From Pedobacter gandavensis (lineage in GTDB: Bacteria; Bacteroidota; Bacteroidia; Sphingobacteriales; Sphingobacteriaceae), in assembly GCF_014172405.1 (NCBI RefSeq), contig NZ_WNXC01000007.1:287038-351037 (forward strand): a stretch of DNA of 64,000 nucleotides, read 5' to 3'. The position numbers were made by a program, and so were the translations under genes. Shown here one piece after another: positions 16,161-26,812 of this stretch. Numbering within the stretch: position 1 is the first letter of the stretch; the number at the start of each line of letters is the position of its first letter. A model generated the notes under the pieces. That model saw only the letters and a list, made by a program, of their open reading frames with translations, ran no database searches and was not told the origin of the DNA.

Positions 16161-19100
16161 ATGTTTAAGATATTCATACAGCGCCCGGTGCTCTCCACAG
16201 TGATCTCTGTGATCATTGTGATCCTGGGACTATTAGGGCTGCTTGCACTGCCCATTTCACAATACCCCGACATTGCCCCTCCTACTGTGCAGGTATCTGC
16301 ATCCTATACAGGTGCCAATGCCGATGTAGTACTTAAAAGCGTAATCATACCTCTGGAAGAGCAGATCAATGGTGTGGAAAACATGACTTACATGACTTCT
16401 ACTGCCACAAATGATGGTTCTGCAAGTATTAACATTTTCTTTAAGGTAGGAACAGATCCCGATTTAGCTGCCGTAAACGTGCAGAACAGGGTTTCCAGAG
16501 CCACCAGTTTATTACCTCAAGAGGTAACACAGGCTGGGGTTACTGTAACCAAGAGTCAGAGTAGTAATTTATTGATTTTCTCACTTTACAGTGATAATCC
16601 AGCATACGACCAGACCTTCTTACAAAATTATGCAAAGATCAACCTGGTACCAGCTATTCAAAGGGTAACCGGTGTAGGTAATGCGACAATTTTCGGATCA
16701 AAAGATTATTCGATGCGTATTTGGTTGAAACCAGATATGATGGCACAATACAGCTTGGTTCCTGCAGATATTTCGGCTGCATTAGCAGAGCAAAATATTG
16801 AAGCAGCACCAGGTAAATTTGGAGAGAACGGAGATGAGGCTTTTCAATATGTAATCAAATACAAAGGTAGGTTAACGAAGGCCACTGAATTTGAAAACAT
16901 CGTGGTTAAATCAGCGGGCAATGGTCAGTTGTTGCGCCTAAAAGATGTAGCAAGAGTTGAACTTGGTTCTTTAAGCTATAGCTCTAACATTACCACCAAT
17001 GGTAAACCATCCGTAGGTATGGCAATTAGCCAGACTCCGGGATCCAATGCAAGAGACGTAATTAATGAATCTAAAAAGATCATTGATTTAGCGGCTAAAG
17101 ACTTCCCTAAAGGGGTAAATTACACCTACCTGGTGGATGTGAATGAAAATCTGGATGCTTCCATTGAGAAGGTAGTACATACCCTTATTGAAGCCTTTAT
17201 CCTGGTATTTATCGTCGTATTTATCTTCTTACAGGATTTCCGCTCTACCTTAATTCCTGCAATTGCAGTACCGGTAGCGATTGTGGGTACCTTCTTCTTC
17301 TTAAACTTGTTTGGTTTTACGATCAACTTACTAACCCTGTTTGCCCTCGTCCTCGCCATTGGTATTGTGGTGGATGATGCGATTGTGGTGGTAGAGGCCG
17401 TCCATGCCAAATTAGATCATGGCTATAAATCAGCCAGAAAAGCGACGATTGATGCGATGAGTGAGATTTCAGGAGCGATCATTTCGATTACCCTGGTGAT
17501 GGCGGCTGTATTTATTCCAGTAACCTTTATTACAGGTTCTACAGGAGTATTCTATAAACAATTCGGTATTACACTTGCCATATCGATCATCTTATCTGCG
17601 GTGAATGCATTGACTTTAAGTCCGGCATTGTGTGCTTTATTACTGAAACCACATGCAGATGACCATAAGCATCAAAGCTTTATCCAGCGTTTCTATACGG
17701 CGTTCAACGTATCATTTGACAATGTAACCAACAAATACAAAAAGTCTATCCAATTCCTTTCTGTTAAAAAATGGATTGTATTAGCTGCTATTGTATTATC
17801 CGCTGGAGCCTTGGTCTTCATGATGAAAACCACACCGTCTGCCTTTGTTCCTTCAGAAGATCAGGGAACCATTTTTGCCAATATCAGCTTACCGCCATCG
17901 GCATCTATGGAACGCTCAACGATCATCGCGAAGCAAGTAGACAGTCTGGCACACACCATTCCGGAAGTAAAAAACACCTTGCGTATTGTGGGACAAAACT
18001 TTACTGCTGGTCAGGGTAGTGCTTACAGTATGGTAATTTTGAAATTGAAAACATGGAGCGAACGTGACCGTGGTATTCAAGAAATTATTGGCGAACTTTT
18101 CGCAAAAACAGCAGGTATCAGAGATGCGAGTATCTTCTTCATCTCCCCTCCTACGATCCAGGGATTTGGACAGAGTGGTGGATTTGAGTTCCAGGTACAG
18201 GATAAAGGTGGACATACGGTTCAGGAATTATTCAAGGTAAACTCTGATTTCCTTGCCAATCTGGCTAAACGTCCGGAAATTCAATATGCAACCACTTCAT
18301 TTAACCCGAACTTCCCACAATATATGTTGGATGTAAATCTGGAAAAATGTAAAGAAGCAGGAATTACGGTTAACTCTGTGTTGAACACCTTACAAGGCTA
18401 TTATGGTGGTTTGTATGCTTCAAACTTTAACCAGTTTGGTAAGCAATACCGCGTCATGATTCAGGCAGATGCCAATTACCGTAAAAATCCGGAAGGATTG
18501 AACAAAGTATTTGTTAGAAATAGCAAAGGGGAAATGGCGCCAATCACGGAATTCATCACCATGACCAGAGTATATGGTCCGGAATCGATTTCGAGGTTCA
18601 ACCTTTTCAGCTCTATTGCGGTTACTGGTGCACCAAATGCAGGCTACAGTTCTGGAGATGCGATTAAAGCGATTCAGGAAGTTGCAAAAGAATCACTGCC
18701 AGCAGGTTATGGTTATGATTTCTCTGGACTTACCCGTGAGGAGTTGGCTTCTGGAAGTCAGACGGTATTTATCTTTATTCTATGTCTGGTATTTGTTTAC
18801 TTCCTATTGAGTGCGCAATATGAAAGTTATATCCTTCCATTTGCGGTAATCCTATCCATTCCATTTGGTTTGGCGGGTGCTTATTTATTCTCAATCGTCT
18901 TTAAATTAAACAGTAGTATTTACCTTCAAATCTCTCTCATCATGCTGATTGGTCTATTGGCCAAGAATGGTATTTTGATTGTGGAGTTTGCGCTGGAAAG
19001 AAGACGTCAAGGACTGGACATCGTACAATCGGCGATTCAAGGTGCTGTGGCACGTTTCAGACCGATCTTGATGACTTCATTTGCCTTCATCTTTGGATTG

Positions 19101-19337
19101 GTTCCATTGATGTTCTCTACCGGTGCAGGTGCCGTAGGTAATAAGTCTATTGGTACAGGTGCTGTAGGTGGTATGCTTATCGGAACAATATTAGGGGTAT
19201 TTGTGATTCCGGTATTGTTCATCATTTTCCAAAGTTTACAGGAAAAAATCAGCGGTCCATTACATTTAAAGACTTATGACGATGATGACGAAGATGCCAT
19301 TGATCCGACTAAAGCTAAAAAAGCACCGCAGCATTAA
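16161..19337 (+). CDS. RND efflux pump, HAE1 family (AcrB-like)
   Basis: 1058 residues, 12 membrane helices with two large periplasmic loops. It exports hydrophobic or amphiphilic compounds using the proton gradient. The paired TM4 aspartates of the proton relay are Asp405/Asp406 in GIVVDDAIVVVEA, and the TM10 Lys is in LIGLLAKNGILIVEFA. The N-terminal FIQRPVLSTVISVIIV and ALPISQYPDIAPP are typical HAE1. A His/acidic tail (DDDDEDAIDPTKAKKAPQH) ends the protein. It lies between its adaptor (9 bp) and outer-membrane factor (21 bp). Substrate is unknown. Confidence 0.96.
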   Translation: MFKIFIQRPVLSTVISVIIVILGLLGLLALPISQYPDIAPPTVQVSASYTGANADVVLKSVIIPLEEQINGVENMTYMTSTATNDGSASINIFFKVGTDPDLAAVNVQNRVSRATSLLPQEVTQAGVTVTKSQSSNLLIFSLYSDNPAYDQTFLQNYAKINLVPAIQRVTGVGNATIFGSKDYSMRIWLKPDMMAQYSLVPADISAALAEQNIEAAPGKFGENGDEAFQYVIKYKGRLTKATEFENIVVKSAGNGQLLRLKDVARVELGSLSYSSNITTNGKPSVGMAISQTPGSNARDVINESKKIIDLAAKDFPKGVNYTYLVDVNENLDASIEKVVHTLIEAFILVFIVVFIFLQDFRSTLIPAIAVPVAIVGTFFFLNLFGFTINLLTLFALVLAIGIVVDDAIVVVEAVHAKLDHGYKSARKATIDAMSEISGAIISITLVMAAVFIPVTFITGSTGVFYKQFGITLAISIILSAVNALTLSPALCALLLKPHADDHKHQSFIQRFYTAFNVSFDNVTNKYKKSIQFLSVKKWIVLAAIVLSAGALVFMMKTTPSAFVPSEDQGTIFANISLPPSASMERSTIIAKQVDSLAHTIPEVKNTLRIVGQNFTAGQGSAYSMVILKLKTWSERDRGIQEIIGELFAKTAGIRDASIFFISPPTIQGFGQSGGFEFQVQDKGGHTVQELFKVNSDFLANLAKRPEIQYATTSFNPNFPQYMLDVNLEKCKEAGITVNSVLNTLQGYYGGLYASNFNQFGKQYRVMIQADANYRKNPEGLNKVFVRNSKGEMAPITEFITMTRVYGPESISRFNLFSSIAVTGAPNAGYSSGDAIKAIQEVAKESLPAGYGYDFSGLTREELASGSQTVFIFILCLVFVYFLLSAQYESYILPFAVILSIPFGLAGAYLFSIVFKLNSSIYLQISLIMLIGLLAKNGILIVEFALERRRQGLDIVQSAIQGAVARFRPILMTSFAFIFGLVPLMFSTGAGAVGNKSIGTGAVGGMLIGTILGVFVIPVLFIIFQSLQEKISGPLHLKTYDDDDEDAIDPTKAKKAPQH

Positions 19338-19358
19338 TTCATTTATTAAAGAGAAACG

Positions 19359-20765
19359 ATGATTTTATCCTATAAAAAACAGATGTTAACCCTTGCACTA
19401 GCGGCTACCGTTTTTGCCTCCTGCAGGGTGACTAAACCTTACGAACGTCCGGAGTTAAAAACGATGGGATTGTTTCGTGAGCAAACGTCAACAGACAGCA
19501 CAACCATGGCGAATACGCCATGGCAAAGTGTTTTTGCTGATCCTCAATTGTCGGGATTGATCCAGGAAGGCCTGGATCAAAATCTGGACTTGAAAAATGC
19601 GGTTCAGAATATTGTACAGTCGAAAGCAACCTTACAACAAAGTAAGGCAGCCTTCTTCCCTACGCTTACTGCTGATGTAAACGCATCCAGAAATAAGCAG
19701 TCGCAGGCTGGATTGAACTTTCCTCCGGGAATCAATATCAATACGCTAACCAATTCTTTTAAAGCGCAATTGAGCACCAGTTGGGAAGCCGATATCTGGG
19801 GTAAACTGAGCAGCACAAAAAGAGCGGCATTAGCGGCTTATTTCCAAACGGATGCGGCAAAAAGAGCAATACAAACACAACTGATTGCTGATATTGCCAA
19901 TAACTACTATTCATTACTTGCATTAGACAGCCAGTTGGAAATTACCCAACAAACTTTGAAAAGCAGAATCACTGGTGTAGAAACCATGAAGCATCTAAAA
20001 GAGGGTGCCGTAGTTAATGGTGCTGCAGTTGTGCAAAGTGAGGCTAGCAGATATGCCACAGAAGTAACGATTCCAGATTTAAAAAGAACGATCAGAGAGA
20101 CAGAAAATGCCTTAAATATCCTATTGGCAAGAGCGCCAGGACCAATTGGCCGCGGTAAGCTGAGCAATCAGAATCCGACCAACGACTTAAAAATTGGTGT
20201 ACCTACGCAATTGTTGGAAAACAGACCGGATGTACAAAGTGCTGAATTTGCTTTCAGATCTGCATTCGAGAATACGAATCTTGCCCGTACTTATTTCTAT
20301 CCTTCCTTGACCATTACGGCTACTGGTGGATTGTCAAGTTTGGACCTTAAAGACTTCTTCGACAAATCTGTCTTTTACAATTTAGTAGGTGGATTAACAC
20401 AACCAATCTTCAATAAAGGTTTGAACAAAGCCCGATTAATCACTGCAAAATCCGCTCAGGAGCAAGCTGTCAACAGCTTCCAGAAGACACTTTTGGTAGC
20501 AGGAAAAGAAGTATCTGATGCTTTATACACTTACCAGACTGCGGTTGAAAAAGAAGATGCCCGTGCAAAACAAATTGCTGCTTTACAAAAAGCAGTAGAA
20601 TATACTCAGGAATTATTGAGATACAGTTCAGCAACAAACTATACAGATGTGTTGACTTCAGAGCAAAGCTTACTTGCAGCACAATTGAGTGGTGTTAATG
20701 ATCGCTTGCAAAAACTTCAATCTGTAGTGAATCTATACAGAGCATTAGGTGGTGGCTGGAAATAA
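19359..20765 (+). CDS. Outer-membrane efflux lipoprotein (OprM/NodT type)
   Basis: 468 residues. Lipoprotein signal with Cys22 (FASC). Two OEP repeats follow: helices such as LDLKNAVQNIVQSKATLQQSKAAF in the first half and the conserved ENRPDVQSAEFAFRSAFENTNLARTYFYPSLT region in the second. This is the trimeric TolC-like channel for the RND pump just upstream. It is the last gene of the TetR-MFP-RND-OMF cluster and is followed by a bidirectional terminator. Confidence 0.94.
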   Translation: MILSYKKQMLTLALAATVFASCRVTKPYERPELKTMGLFREQTSTDSTTMANTPWQSVFADPQLSGLIQEGLDQNLDLKNAVQNIVQSKATLQQSKAAFFPTLTADVNASRNKQSQAGLNFPPGININTLTNSFKAQLSTSWEADIWGKLSSTKRAALAAYFQTDAAKRAIQTQLIADIANNYYSLLALDSQLEITQQTLKSRITGVETMKHLKEGAVVNGAAVVQSEASRYATEVTIPDLKRTIRETENALNILLARAPGPIGRGKLSNQNPTNDLKIGVPTQLLENRPDVQSAEFAFRSAFENTNLARTYFYPSLTITATGGLSSLDLKDFFDKSVFYNLVGGLTQPIFNKGLNKARLITAKSAQEQAVNSFQKTLLVAGKEVSDALYTYQTAVEKEDARAKQIAALQKAVEYTQELLRYSSATNYTDVLTSEQSLLAAQLSGVNDRLQKLQSVVNLYRALGGGWK

Positions 20766-20812
20766 CCAGTATTAACTCCTCCTCTTCTTATCAAAGAAAA
20801 GGTCAATTCATT

Positions 20813-20842
20813 AAAATGCCCCCATATTTTTGGGGGCATTTT
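20813..20842. terminator. Bidirectional terminator between two RND operons
   Basis: 12-bp stem AAAATGCCCCCA/TGGGGGCATTTT with loop TATTTT. A-runs on one side and T-runs on the other suit both convergent operons. Confidence 0.88.
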
Positions 20843-20866
20843 TAGTATAAATGAATCTTATTTGGG

Positions 20867-23800
20867 TTAATCATCTTCCGCGTGTAAGGTGTTTTTATGA
20901 TCTTCTGGTTTATAGGATGCCTGCAATTCGGCGAGTTTTTTCTTGCCATAGGCCAACCTGGTAATCAACACGAACAATACAGGTACGATAAACAATGCGA
21001 GTAATGTTGCTGACAACATCCCGGCAGCTACCGTCCAGCCAATCGTTTGACGAGAAACCGCACCAGCACCTGCAGACAAAATCAGAGGAATTACCCCTAA
21101 GATGAATGCCAGCGAGGTCATAATGATTGGTCTGAGCCTTAATCTAACCGCTTCAATTGTTGCAGCGATCAACTCCATCCCCCAGTCTACCCTTTCCTTT
21201 GCAAATTCTACAATCAGAATCGCATTCTTTGCAGATAAACCGATCAGCGTAATCAATCCGACCTGGGCATAAATATTATTATCGAGTTTTGGCAGGAAGC
21301 TTAAAGCCAGGATCGCACCAAAAAGACCCAGCGGTACTGATAGCAAAATCGAAAAAGGAACAGACCAGCTTTCATACAAGGCTGCAAGGAGTAGAAACAC
21401 AAAGACAATGATCAAAGTAAAAATAAGTGTCGTACTATTTCCAGCTTCTGTTTCTTCCAGACTCAGTCCGGAGAAATCATATGCATAATTGGCGGGTAAT
21501 GTTTGGGCAGCGACTTCCTGTAATGCCTTTAAAGCATCTCCGGAACTGCTACCTGGTTTTGCAGCCCCACCGATCTCTACTGATCTGAAAAGGTTGTAGT
21601 GATTAATAATAGAAGCATTTTCTATCACCTGATAAGAAACCAATGAACTCAGTGGCACGGAAACACCCTGCGCATTCATGACCCTCAAGTGTTTCATATT
21701 TTCAATGTTTGCCCGATAATTTGTATCTGCCTGACTCACTACACGGAAATTCCTTCCATACTTAGTGAAATCATTAATATAACTACTACCTAGATAAGCT
21801 GATATCGTACTGTAAACTGCGCCAATAGAAACGCCCATTTTCTTTGCCTGATCCCGATCTACATGCACCTTATAATTTGGTGTTCTTGAATTGAACAAGG
21901 TGTAAGCCATACCAATTTCCGGGCGTTGATTTGCAGCAGCAAGGAATTTGCCCACATTTGCTTCAAACTCTTTGATGTCTCCACTTTGCTTCTCTTGAAT
22001 CTGCAGCGTAAACCCACCACTGATCCCCAATCCCGGGATTGCCGGTGGAGAAACAACCAGGATACTTCCGTCTTTATCACCACCAAAGGATTTGCTTAAA
22101 CCCGCCATAATCGTGCTCACATCCTTTTTCCGATCACCCCAATTTTTAAGCTGTACAAAGAAAGTACCGGCATTAGATTTAAAAGACCTATTCAAGATAT
22201 TGATTCCACTGATAGAGGTGATGTTCTCTACCTCAGGATTATTATTCCGAACACTGTCTGTTATCCGCTTAATAAACGCATCTGTACGTACAGAAGAAGC
22301 CCCTTCAGGTAATGTTGCACCTACTAAAAAGATACCGGCATCCTCATTGGGGATAAAACCTGTAGGCTTTTTCATAAATAGGCCCCCTGTTCCAAGGTAA
22401 ATACAAACCAGGATAATCATGACTAAGGGAATCGCCTTTAATGCTTTTTTAACACCCATAGAATAATTATGGGTCACACCGGCAAACCATTTATTGAACT
22501 TAAAGAAGAATTTATTCAGTCCTTTTGAGTCTTTATTTAAATTCATTGGTGTCAATAAAATCGAGCACAATGCAGGAGTAAGAGAAAGTGCGATAAATGC
22601 AGAAATCAATACCGAAACCGCAATGGTGATCGCAAATTGCTGATACAGCAATCCAACCATGCCCGGAATAAATCCTACGGGGATAAATACGGCTGCTAAA
22701 ATTAAGGCGATGGCGATTACGGGCGCGGTAATGTCGCTCATCGCTCTTCTAGTGGCTTCTGGCGCAGACAAGCCGTCATGATCCATATAATGCTGTACAG
22801 CCTCAACCACAACAATCGCATCATCTACCACAATTCCAATCGCGAGAACAAATCCAAACATCGTCAATACGTTGATAGAGAAGCCAAAGAAAGTAAAAAA
22901 GATAAACGTACCGATAACAGAAACCGGGATGGCCAACACCGGGATTAGTGTTGCTCTCCAGCTTTGCAGGAAGAAAAATACCACCAGGGTCACCAACACG
23001 AGTGCTTCAATCAAAGTGTGTACCACTCCCTCAATGGACAACTTTACTACGGTAACTGTTTCGTAAGGAACCGTATAATCCAAATCTTTCGGGAAGGATT
23101 TCTTTAATTCCTTCAGGGCATTTTGAATACCCTCAGCGGTTTGCACTGCATTTCCTCCAGGGGTTTGATTGATCATCATTAGAGAGGCCACTTTTCCATT
23201 CACTTTAGAGTTGATGGCATAATTAAAGGCTCCTAATTCCACTCTTGCTACATCTTTCAAAAAAACTACGGAACCATCAGCTCCGGTTTTGATCACAATG
23301 TTATTAAACTGATCTACGGTGTTCAGGTCACCATCAAGGATCACAGAAAACTCGAATGTCTGTGCATCATGTTGTGGTGGAGCCCCTACACTTCCACCGG
23401 GAATCCGGGTATTTTGCTCCTGTACAGCTGCAGAAACTGCTGCCGGTGTTAAGCCGTAGTTGGCCAGTTTATTGGCATCCAACCAGATCCGCATACTAAA
23501 TGGCTGACCAAAAGCCTGCACATCACCAACCCCCTTAACACGCAATAACGCATCTTTTACATAGAGGTTGACATAATTGGAAATAAATTTATCATCATAA
23601 GTTCCATTTGGAGAGTACAAACCCACCACCATTAAAATATCATTATTTGCTTTTTTGGTGGTGACCCCTAAGCGGGTAACGGCCTCTGGCAAGGAAGGTT
23701 CTGCGATACCTACCCTATTCTGTACATCTAATGCCGCGATATCAATATTGGTACCTACATCAAAGGTGACAGTAATAGAGGAACGCCCATCGGAGGTACT

Positions 23801-24046
23801 GTTTGAGGATAAATACTTCATCCCAGGCGTACCATTGATCTGACTTTCTATTGGGGTGGTCACTGTTTGCTCCACTGTTTGTGCATCGGCTCCGGTATAA
23901 GTTGCAGAAACTGTAACCGTTGGCGGTGCAATACTTGGATACTGACTAATGGGCAAGGTAGTGATGACAATAATTCCAATCAGTACAATTAAAATGGAGA
24001 TGACGATGGCCGTGACTGGGCGCTTGATAAATACTTCTGAGATCAT
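20867..24046 (-). CDS. RND efflux pump, HAE1 family (second system)
   Basis: 1059 residues. It has the same architecture as the pump at 16161-19337 but a clearly different sequence, so this is not a recent duplication. The TM4 pair Asp408/Asp409 lies in GIVVDDAIVVVEAVQ, and the TM10 Lys in LIGLSAKNAILIVEFAKERV. The N-terminus FIKRPVTAIVISILIVLIG and PISQYPSIAPPTV is typical. It is the last gene of a minus-strand operon (outer-membrane factor, adaptor, pump), 15 bp after the adaptor. The DNA upstream of that operon faces a two-component system. Confidence 0.96.
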   Translation of the reverse strand: MISEVFIKRPVTAIVISILIVLIGIIVITTLPISQYPSIAPPTVTVSATYTGADAQTVEQTVTTPIESQINGTPGMKYLSSNSTSDGRSSITVTFDVGTNIDIAALDVQNRVGIAEPSLPEAVTRLGVTTKKANNDILMVVGLYSPNGTYDDKFISNYVNLYVKDALLRVKGVGDVQAFGQPFSMRIWLDANKLANYGLTPAAVSAAVQEQNTRIPGGSVGAPPQHDAQTFEFSVILDGDLNTVDQFNNIVIKTGADGSVVFLKDVARVELGAFNYAINSKVNGKVASLMMINQTPGGNAVQTAEGIQNALKELKKSFPKDLDYTVPYETVTVVKLSIEGVVHTLIEALVLVTLVVFFFLQSWRATLIPVLAIPVSVIGTFIFFTFFGFSINVLTMFGFVLAIGIVVDDAIVVVEAVQHYMDHDGLSAPEATRRAMSDITAPVIAIALILAAVFIPVGFIPGMVGLLYQQFAITIAVSVLISAFIALSLTPALCSILLTPMNLNKDSKGLNKFFFKFNKWFAGVTHNYSMGVKKALKAIPLVMIILVCIYLGTGGLFMKKPTGFIPNEDAGIFLVGATLPEGASSVRTDAFIKRITDSVRNNNPEVENITSISGINILNRSFKSNAGTFFVQLKNWGDRKKDVSTIMAGLSKSFGGDKDGSILVVSPPAIPGLGISGGFTLQIQEKQSGDIKEFEANVGKFLAAANQRPEIGMAYTLFNSRTPNYKVHVDRDQAKKMGVSIGAVYSTISAYLGSSYINDFTKYGRNFRVVSQADTNYRANIENMKHLRVMNAQGVSVPLSSLVSYQVIENASIINHYNLFRSVEIGGAAKPGSSSGDALKALQEVAAQTLPANYAYDFSGLSLEETEAGNSTTLIFTLIIVFVFLLLAALYESWSVPFSILLSVPLGLFGAILALSFLPKLDNNIYAQVGLITLIGLSAKNAILIVEFAKERVDWGMELIAATIEAVRLRLRPIIMTSLAFILGVIPLILSAGAGAVSRQTIGWTVAAGMLSATLLALFIVPVLFVLITRLAYGKKKLAELQASYKPEDHKNTLHAEDD

Positions 24047-24061
24047 AAGCTTGAAATTCTT

Positions 24062-25177
24062 TTAAAATTTTACCACTGCACCAGGCCTTACATTTTGTGC
24101 ACCTTCCGAAACGATCAATTCACCTGCTTTCAACCCATCTTTGACGACTACACTTTTATCGAATTGTTTACCCAGCTGGATGATGCGTTGCTCCGCCTTA
24201 TTGCTATCTGCGACTACATACACATTAAATGCGCCCAACTGCTCTGTGACTGCTTTATAAGGAATCACCAATTCATTTTCCGTGGACTTGTTCAATACTT
24301 TCATGTTTACGGTCATTCCAGCAATCAAGCGACCATCCTCATTGGGATATCCTATTCTTACCCTTATGGTTCCTGTTGCCGGATCTACCGCTCTGTCTAT
24401 CGTAATAATCTTACCTTGGCGCTTATATAAAGTCCCATCTTGCAGCTGTACGGTAAAAAGAGAGTCTTTTACTGCCTGAGGGTTATTTTTCATTTTGAGA
24501 AAATGAGGAATATCCCCCTGATTTACGGTGATATCTACAGCAATCGGGTTACCTGTAGAGACTGTATTTAAAAGCGTAGAAGAGGGCGCTACTAAGGCAC
24601 CTGGTTTGACCTGGGAAATCCCGATGGTTCCGGTTAACGGGGATACAATTAACGCATTTTGAAGGTCGTTGTTTGCTGCAGAAAGTGTTGCTTTTGCCGC
24701 AGCTACCTGCGATTCTGCATTGGCAAGATCCGTTAAGGCATAATCCACACGTTGCTTTGCGATCGCATCCTGTGCCGCCAGATTCTTATAGCGTTCTGCG
24801 TCCTTTTTGGCCTTATCACGATTGGCTTGAGCCATCTGTACATTTGCTTTCGCAGAATTATAGGCGGCCAGGTATTTTGTCCGATCAATTTCATAGAGCT
24901 TTTGCCCTTTCATTACTTTTTGTCCGTCTCGCACATAGATAGCGGTGATAAAACCACCAACCTGTGCCCGGATTTCCACCTCATTAAGGGCCACTACTAC
25001 CCCAGGATAAGAATCTACTGTGGTGACCGGCATAGCAGCTACCTTATAAACCGATACCGGCGTTGCCGCAGGTGGCCCCGCCTGCTGCTGTGCAGCTTTA
25101 TTTCCATTACCGCAGGCCGCTAAAGAAATGGACCCCAAAATAACAATGCCTAGTTTTACGTGATTAATCGTCTTCAT
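24062..25177 (-). CDS. RND efflux periplasmic adaptor lipoprotein (second system)
   Basis: 371 residues; lipoprotein signal with Cys22 in SLAAC, then a Gln/Ala/Pro tether. Lipoyl halves are recognisable (VEIRAQVGGFITAIYVRDGQKVMKGQKLY and NALIVSPLTGTIGIS), separated by an alpha-hairpin rich in Ala/Lys, followed by the beta-barrel and membrane-proximal parts. It pairs with the RND pump 15 bp downstream and the outer-membrane factor 8 bp upstream. Confidence 0.94.
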   Translation of the reverse strand: MKTINHVKLGIVILGSISLAACGNGNKAAQQQAGPPAATPVSVYKVAAMPVTTVDSYPGVVVALNEVEIRAQVGGFITAIYVRDGQKVMKGQKLYEIDRTKYLAAYNSAKANVQMAQANRDKAKKDAERYKNLAAQDAIAKQRVDYALTDLANAESQVAAAKATLSAANNDLQNALIVSPLTGTIGISQVKPGALVAPSSTLLNTVSTGNPIAVDITVNQGDIPHFLKMKNNPQAVKDSLFTVQLQDGTLYKRQGKIITIDRAVDPATGTIRVRIGYPNEDGRLIAGMTVNMKVLNKSTENELVIPYKAVTEQLGAFNVYVVADSNKAEQRIIQLGKQFDKSVVVKDGLKAGELIVSEGAQNVRPGAVVKF

Positions 25178-25185
25178 TTGAGTAC

Positions 25186-26535
25186 TTATTGGTTTACGGT
25201 AATTATGCCTAATGCTTGTTGTACGTCTAATTTGGAAGCAAGAAGACTATACAAAGCGTTTAAATAATTGAGTTGAGCGGTGCGCAGGTCTGTTTCCGAA
25301 GTCATCAGATCCAGATAAGCTTTTATTCCTTCGTCGTATTGCAATTTGATGGTTTGATAAACCTGCCGGGAAATTTCAACATTAGCACCCGCTGTTTTCC
25401 AATCATTCAGATTGGCCTTATACGTAGCCATAGCCTGAACATATTGACTCTTAATCTGATTTTTAACATTAACGAGATCGAGGTCTATCCTTTGCTCTTG
25501 CAACTGTGACTTTTTAAGCTCCTGAATTCTCTTGGTTCCCTGAAAAATAGGTAGGGACAACTTTAAGCCAAACAGTGAACTCGGGTAATTTTTATCATAA
25601 AGATCCCCGAAATTGTTATTGAGGTAATTCCAGTTATAATTGATGAATCCAGAGATATTGGGAAGGAAAGACCATTTATTATAGTTGGTATTCAAATGCT
25701 GCAATTCCCGTTGTGTTTGTAGTAAGCGATACTCCACTCTATTCTCATAGGTTTCTTTTAGATTGGTATCAATCAGAATTTCATTCTCCATCTTTACCGC
25801 GTCAAAGTTCAGGCTAAAATCTTGATCACCGCCATAACCAATCAATTCTTTTAGGTAGACATATTTATATTTAATCAACTCCTCTGCGCGCTTTTTATCT
25901 GCTTGGGAATTGCTCAGACTGATCTGTGCACGTTGATAATCAGTTTTATCGACCAATCCATTATCATATTGCGCCTTTGCATCTTTGAGTTGTTTCTCCA
26001 ATCGCGCAATGTTTTCATAAATAATCTTTAACTGCTCTTTGCTGGTCAGTACATCAAAATAGGCCTTACTTACGCTAACTACTGTATTAATTTTGGTGTT
26101 TTCTGTATTTTGCTTATACTGTTGCCTGTAATATTTAGAGGCCTTGGAGGCCTGAATTAATCCAGCGTTTAGAAACTGCTGGTCAGCCTGTAAAGTAAAT
26201 GCGGAGGTATGTCGTGTGCCAAGTACGAGCTGCTGGCTCACCCCACCCATTGTCAGCACACTAACTTGCTGTTTAAGGTTGTTATTATAAGTTCCTGTAC
26301 CATTTATTTGAGGAAACCAGCCTGAAATTGCTGATTTGATATCCCGTTCCCCAATTTCTTCATCTATCAGCGATTGTTTTACCCCCGGTTGATTGAGGAG
26401 CGCATAACCGATCAGGTCCGGAAGCGTTGCATTTTTCAGTTCTTTAATGTTCCGTTCCGTTTGTCCATATGCCACTGAGCACCAGGTAACCGGTAGGATC
26501 AGGAGAAACGTTAAAATCGGTTTATGTAGTTTCAT
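25186..26535 (-). CDS. TolC family outer-membrane efflux protein (second system)
   Basis: 449 residues with an ordinary signal peptide (ending about VAYGQ), unlike the lipoprotein OMF of the first system. Two OEP domains are seen (LIGYALLNQPGVKQSLIDEEI near the start; YRLLQTQRELQHLNTNYNKWSFLPNISGFI in the middle). It is the first gene of the OMF-MFP-RND operon. The 277 bp gap to the divergent response regulator must hold promoters for both directions. The gene order differs from the first system, which supports independent origins. Confidence 0.93.
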   Translation of the reverse strand: MKLHKPILTFLLILPVTWCSVAYGQTERNIKELKNATLPDLIGYALLNQPGVKQSLIDEEIGERDIKSAISGWFPQINGTGTYNNNLKQQVSVLTMGGVSQQLVLGTRHTSAFTLQADQQFLNAGLIQASKASKYYRQQYKQNTENTKINTVVSVSKAYFDVLTSKEQLKIIYENIARLEKQLKDAKAQYDNGLVDKTDYQRAQISLSNSQADKKRAEELIKYKYVYLKELIGYGGDQDFSLNFDAVKMENEILIDTNLKETYENRVEYRLLQTQRELQHLNTNYNKWSFLPNISGFINYNWNYLNNNFGDLYDKNYPSSLFGLKLSLPIFQGTKRIQELKKSQLQEQRIDLDLVNVKNQIKSQYVQAMATYKANLNDWKTAGANVEISRQVYQTIKLQYDEGIKAYLDLMTSETDLRTAQLNYLNALYSLLASKLDVQQALGIITVNQ

Positions 26536-26812
26536 AGGTAGAAAATGAAGTAGTTAGATATTGCTCATTTGATATAGCTGATATAACCTGATGAAGGAAG
26601 GTTCTCAATGAAAATTGTCGAAGTCTTGATCATAAAATTTCAATTATTATTACTGATTTCCCGGACCTTTATAATTTGACAACAACCTATGTATCAATAT
26701 TGTTTGAGAGCCATGAAAAATTTGAATACGGATTTAATTGACCTGAATTTGGCTAATTTTCAAGAAAATCAAATGCCTGATAATAATTGTTTTTTTACGT
26801 AATATTGGCCGT
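26536..26812. other. Divergent control region of RND operon 2 and the two-component system
   Basis: 277 bp, AT-rich. Seen: ATCATAAAATTTCAAT at 26629-26644, loosely like the TTCATAAAATCTTCAT direct repeat found at 28835-28850, and a weak -7-like TAATATTG at about 26801-26808 before the response regulator. Neither is conclusive. Confidence 0.35.

Noticed and set aside
19359..24046. Recent duplication of an RND operon
   Set aside because: The two pumps share only family-level motifs, gene order differs and one channel is a lipoprotein; no long DNA identity was seen.
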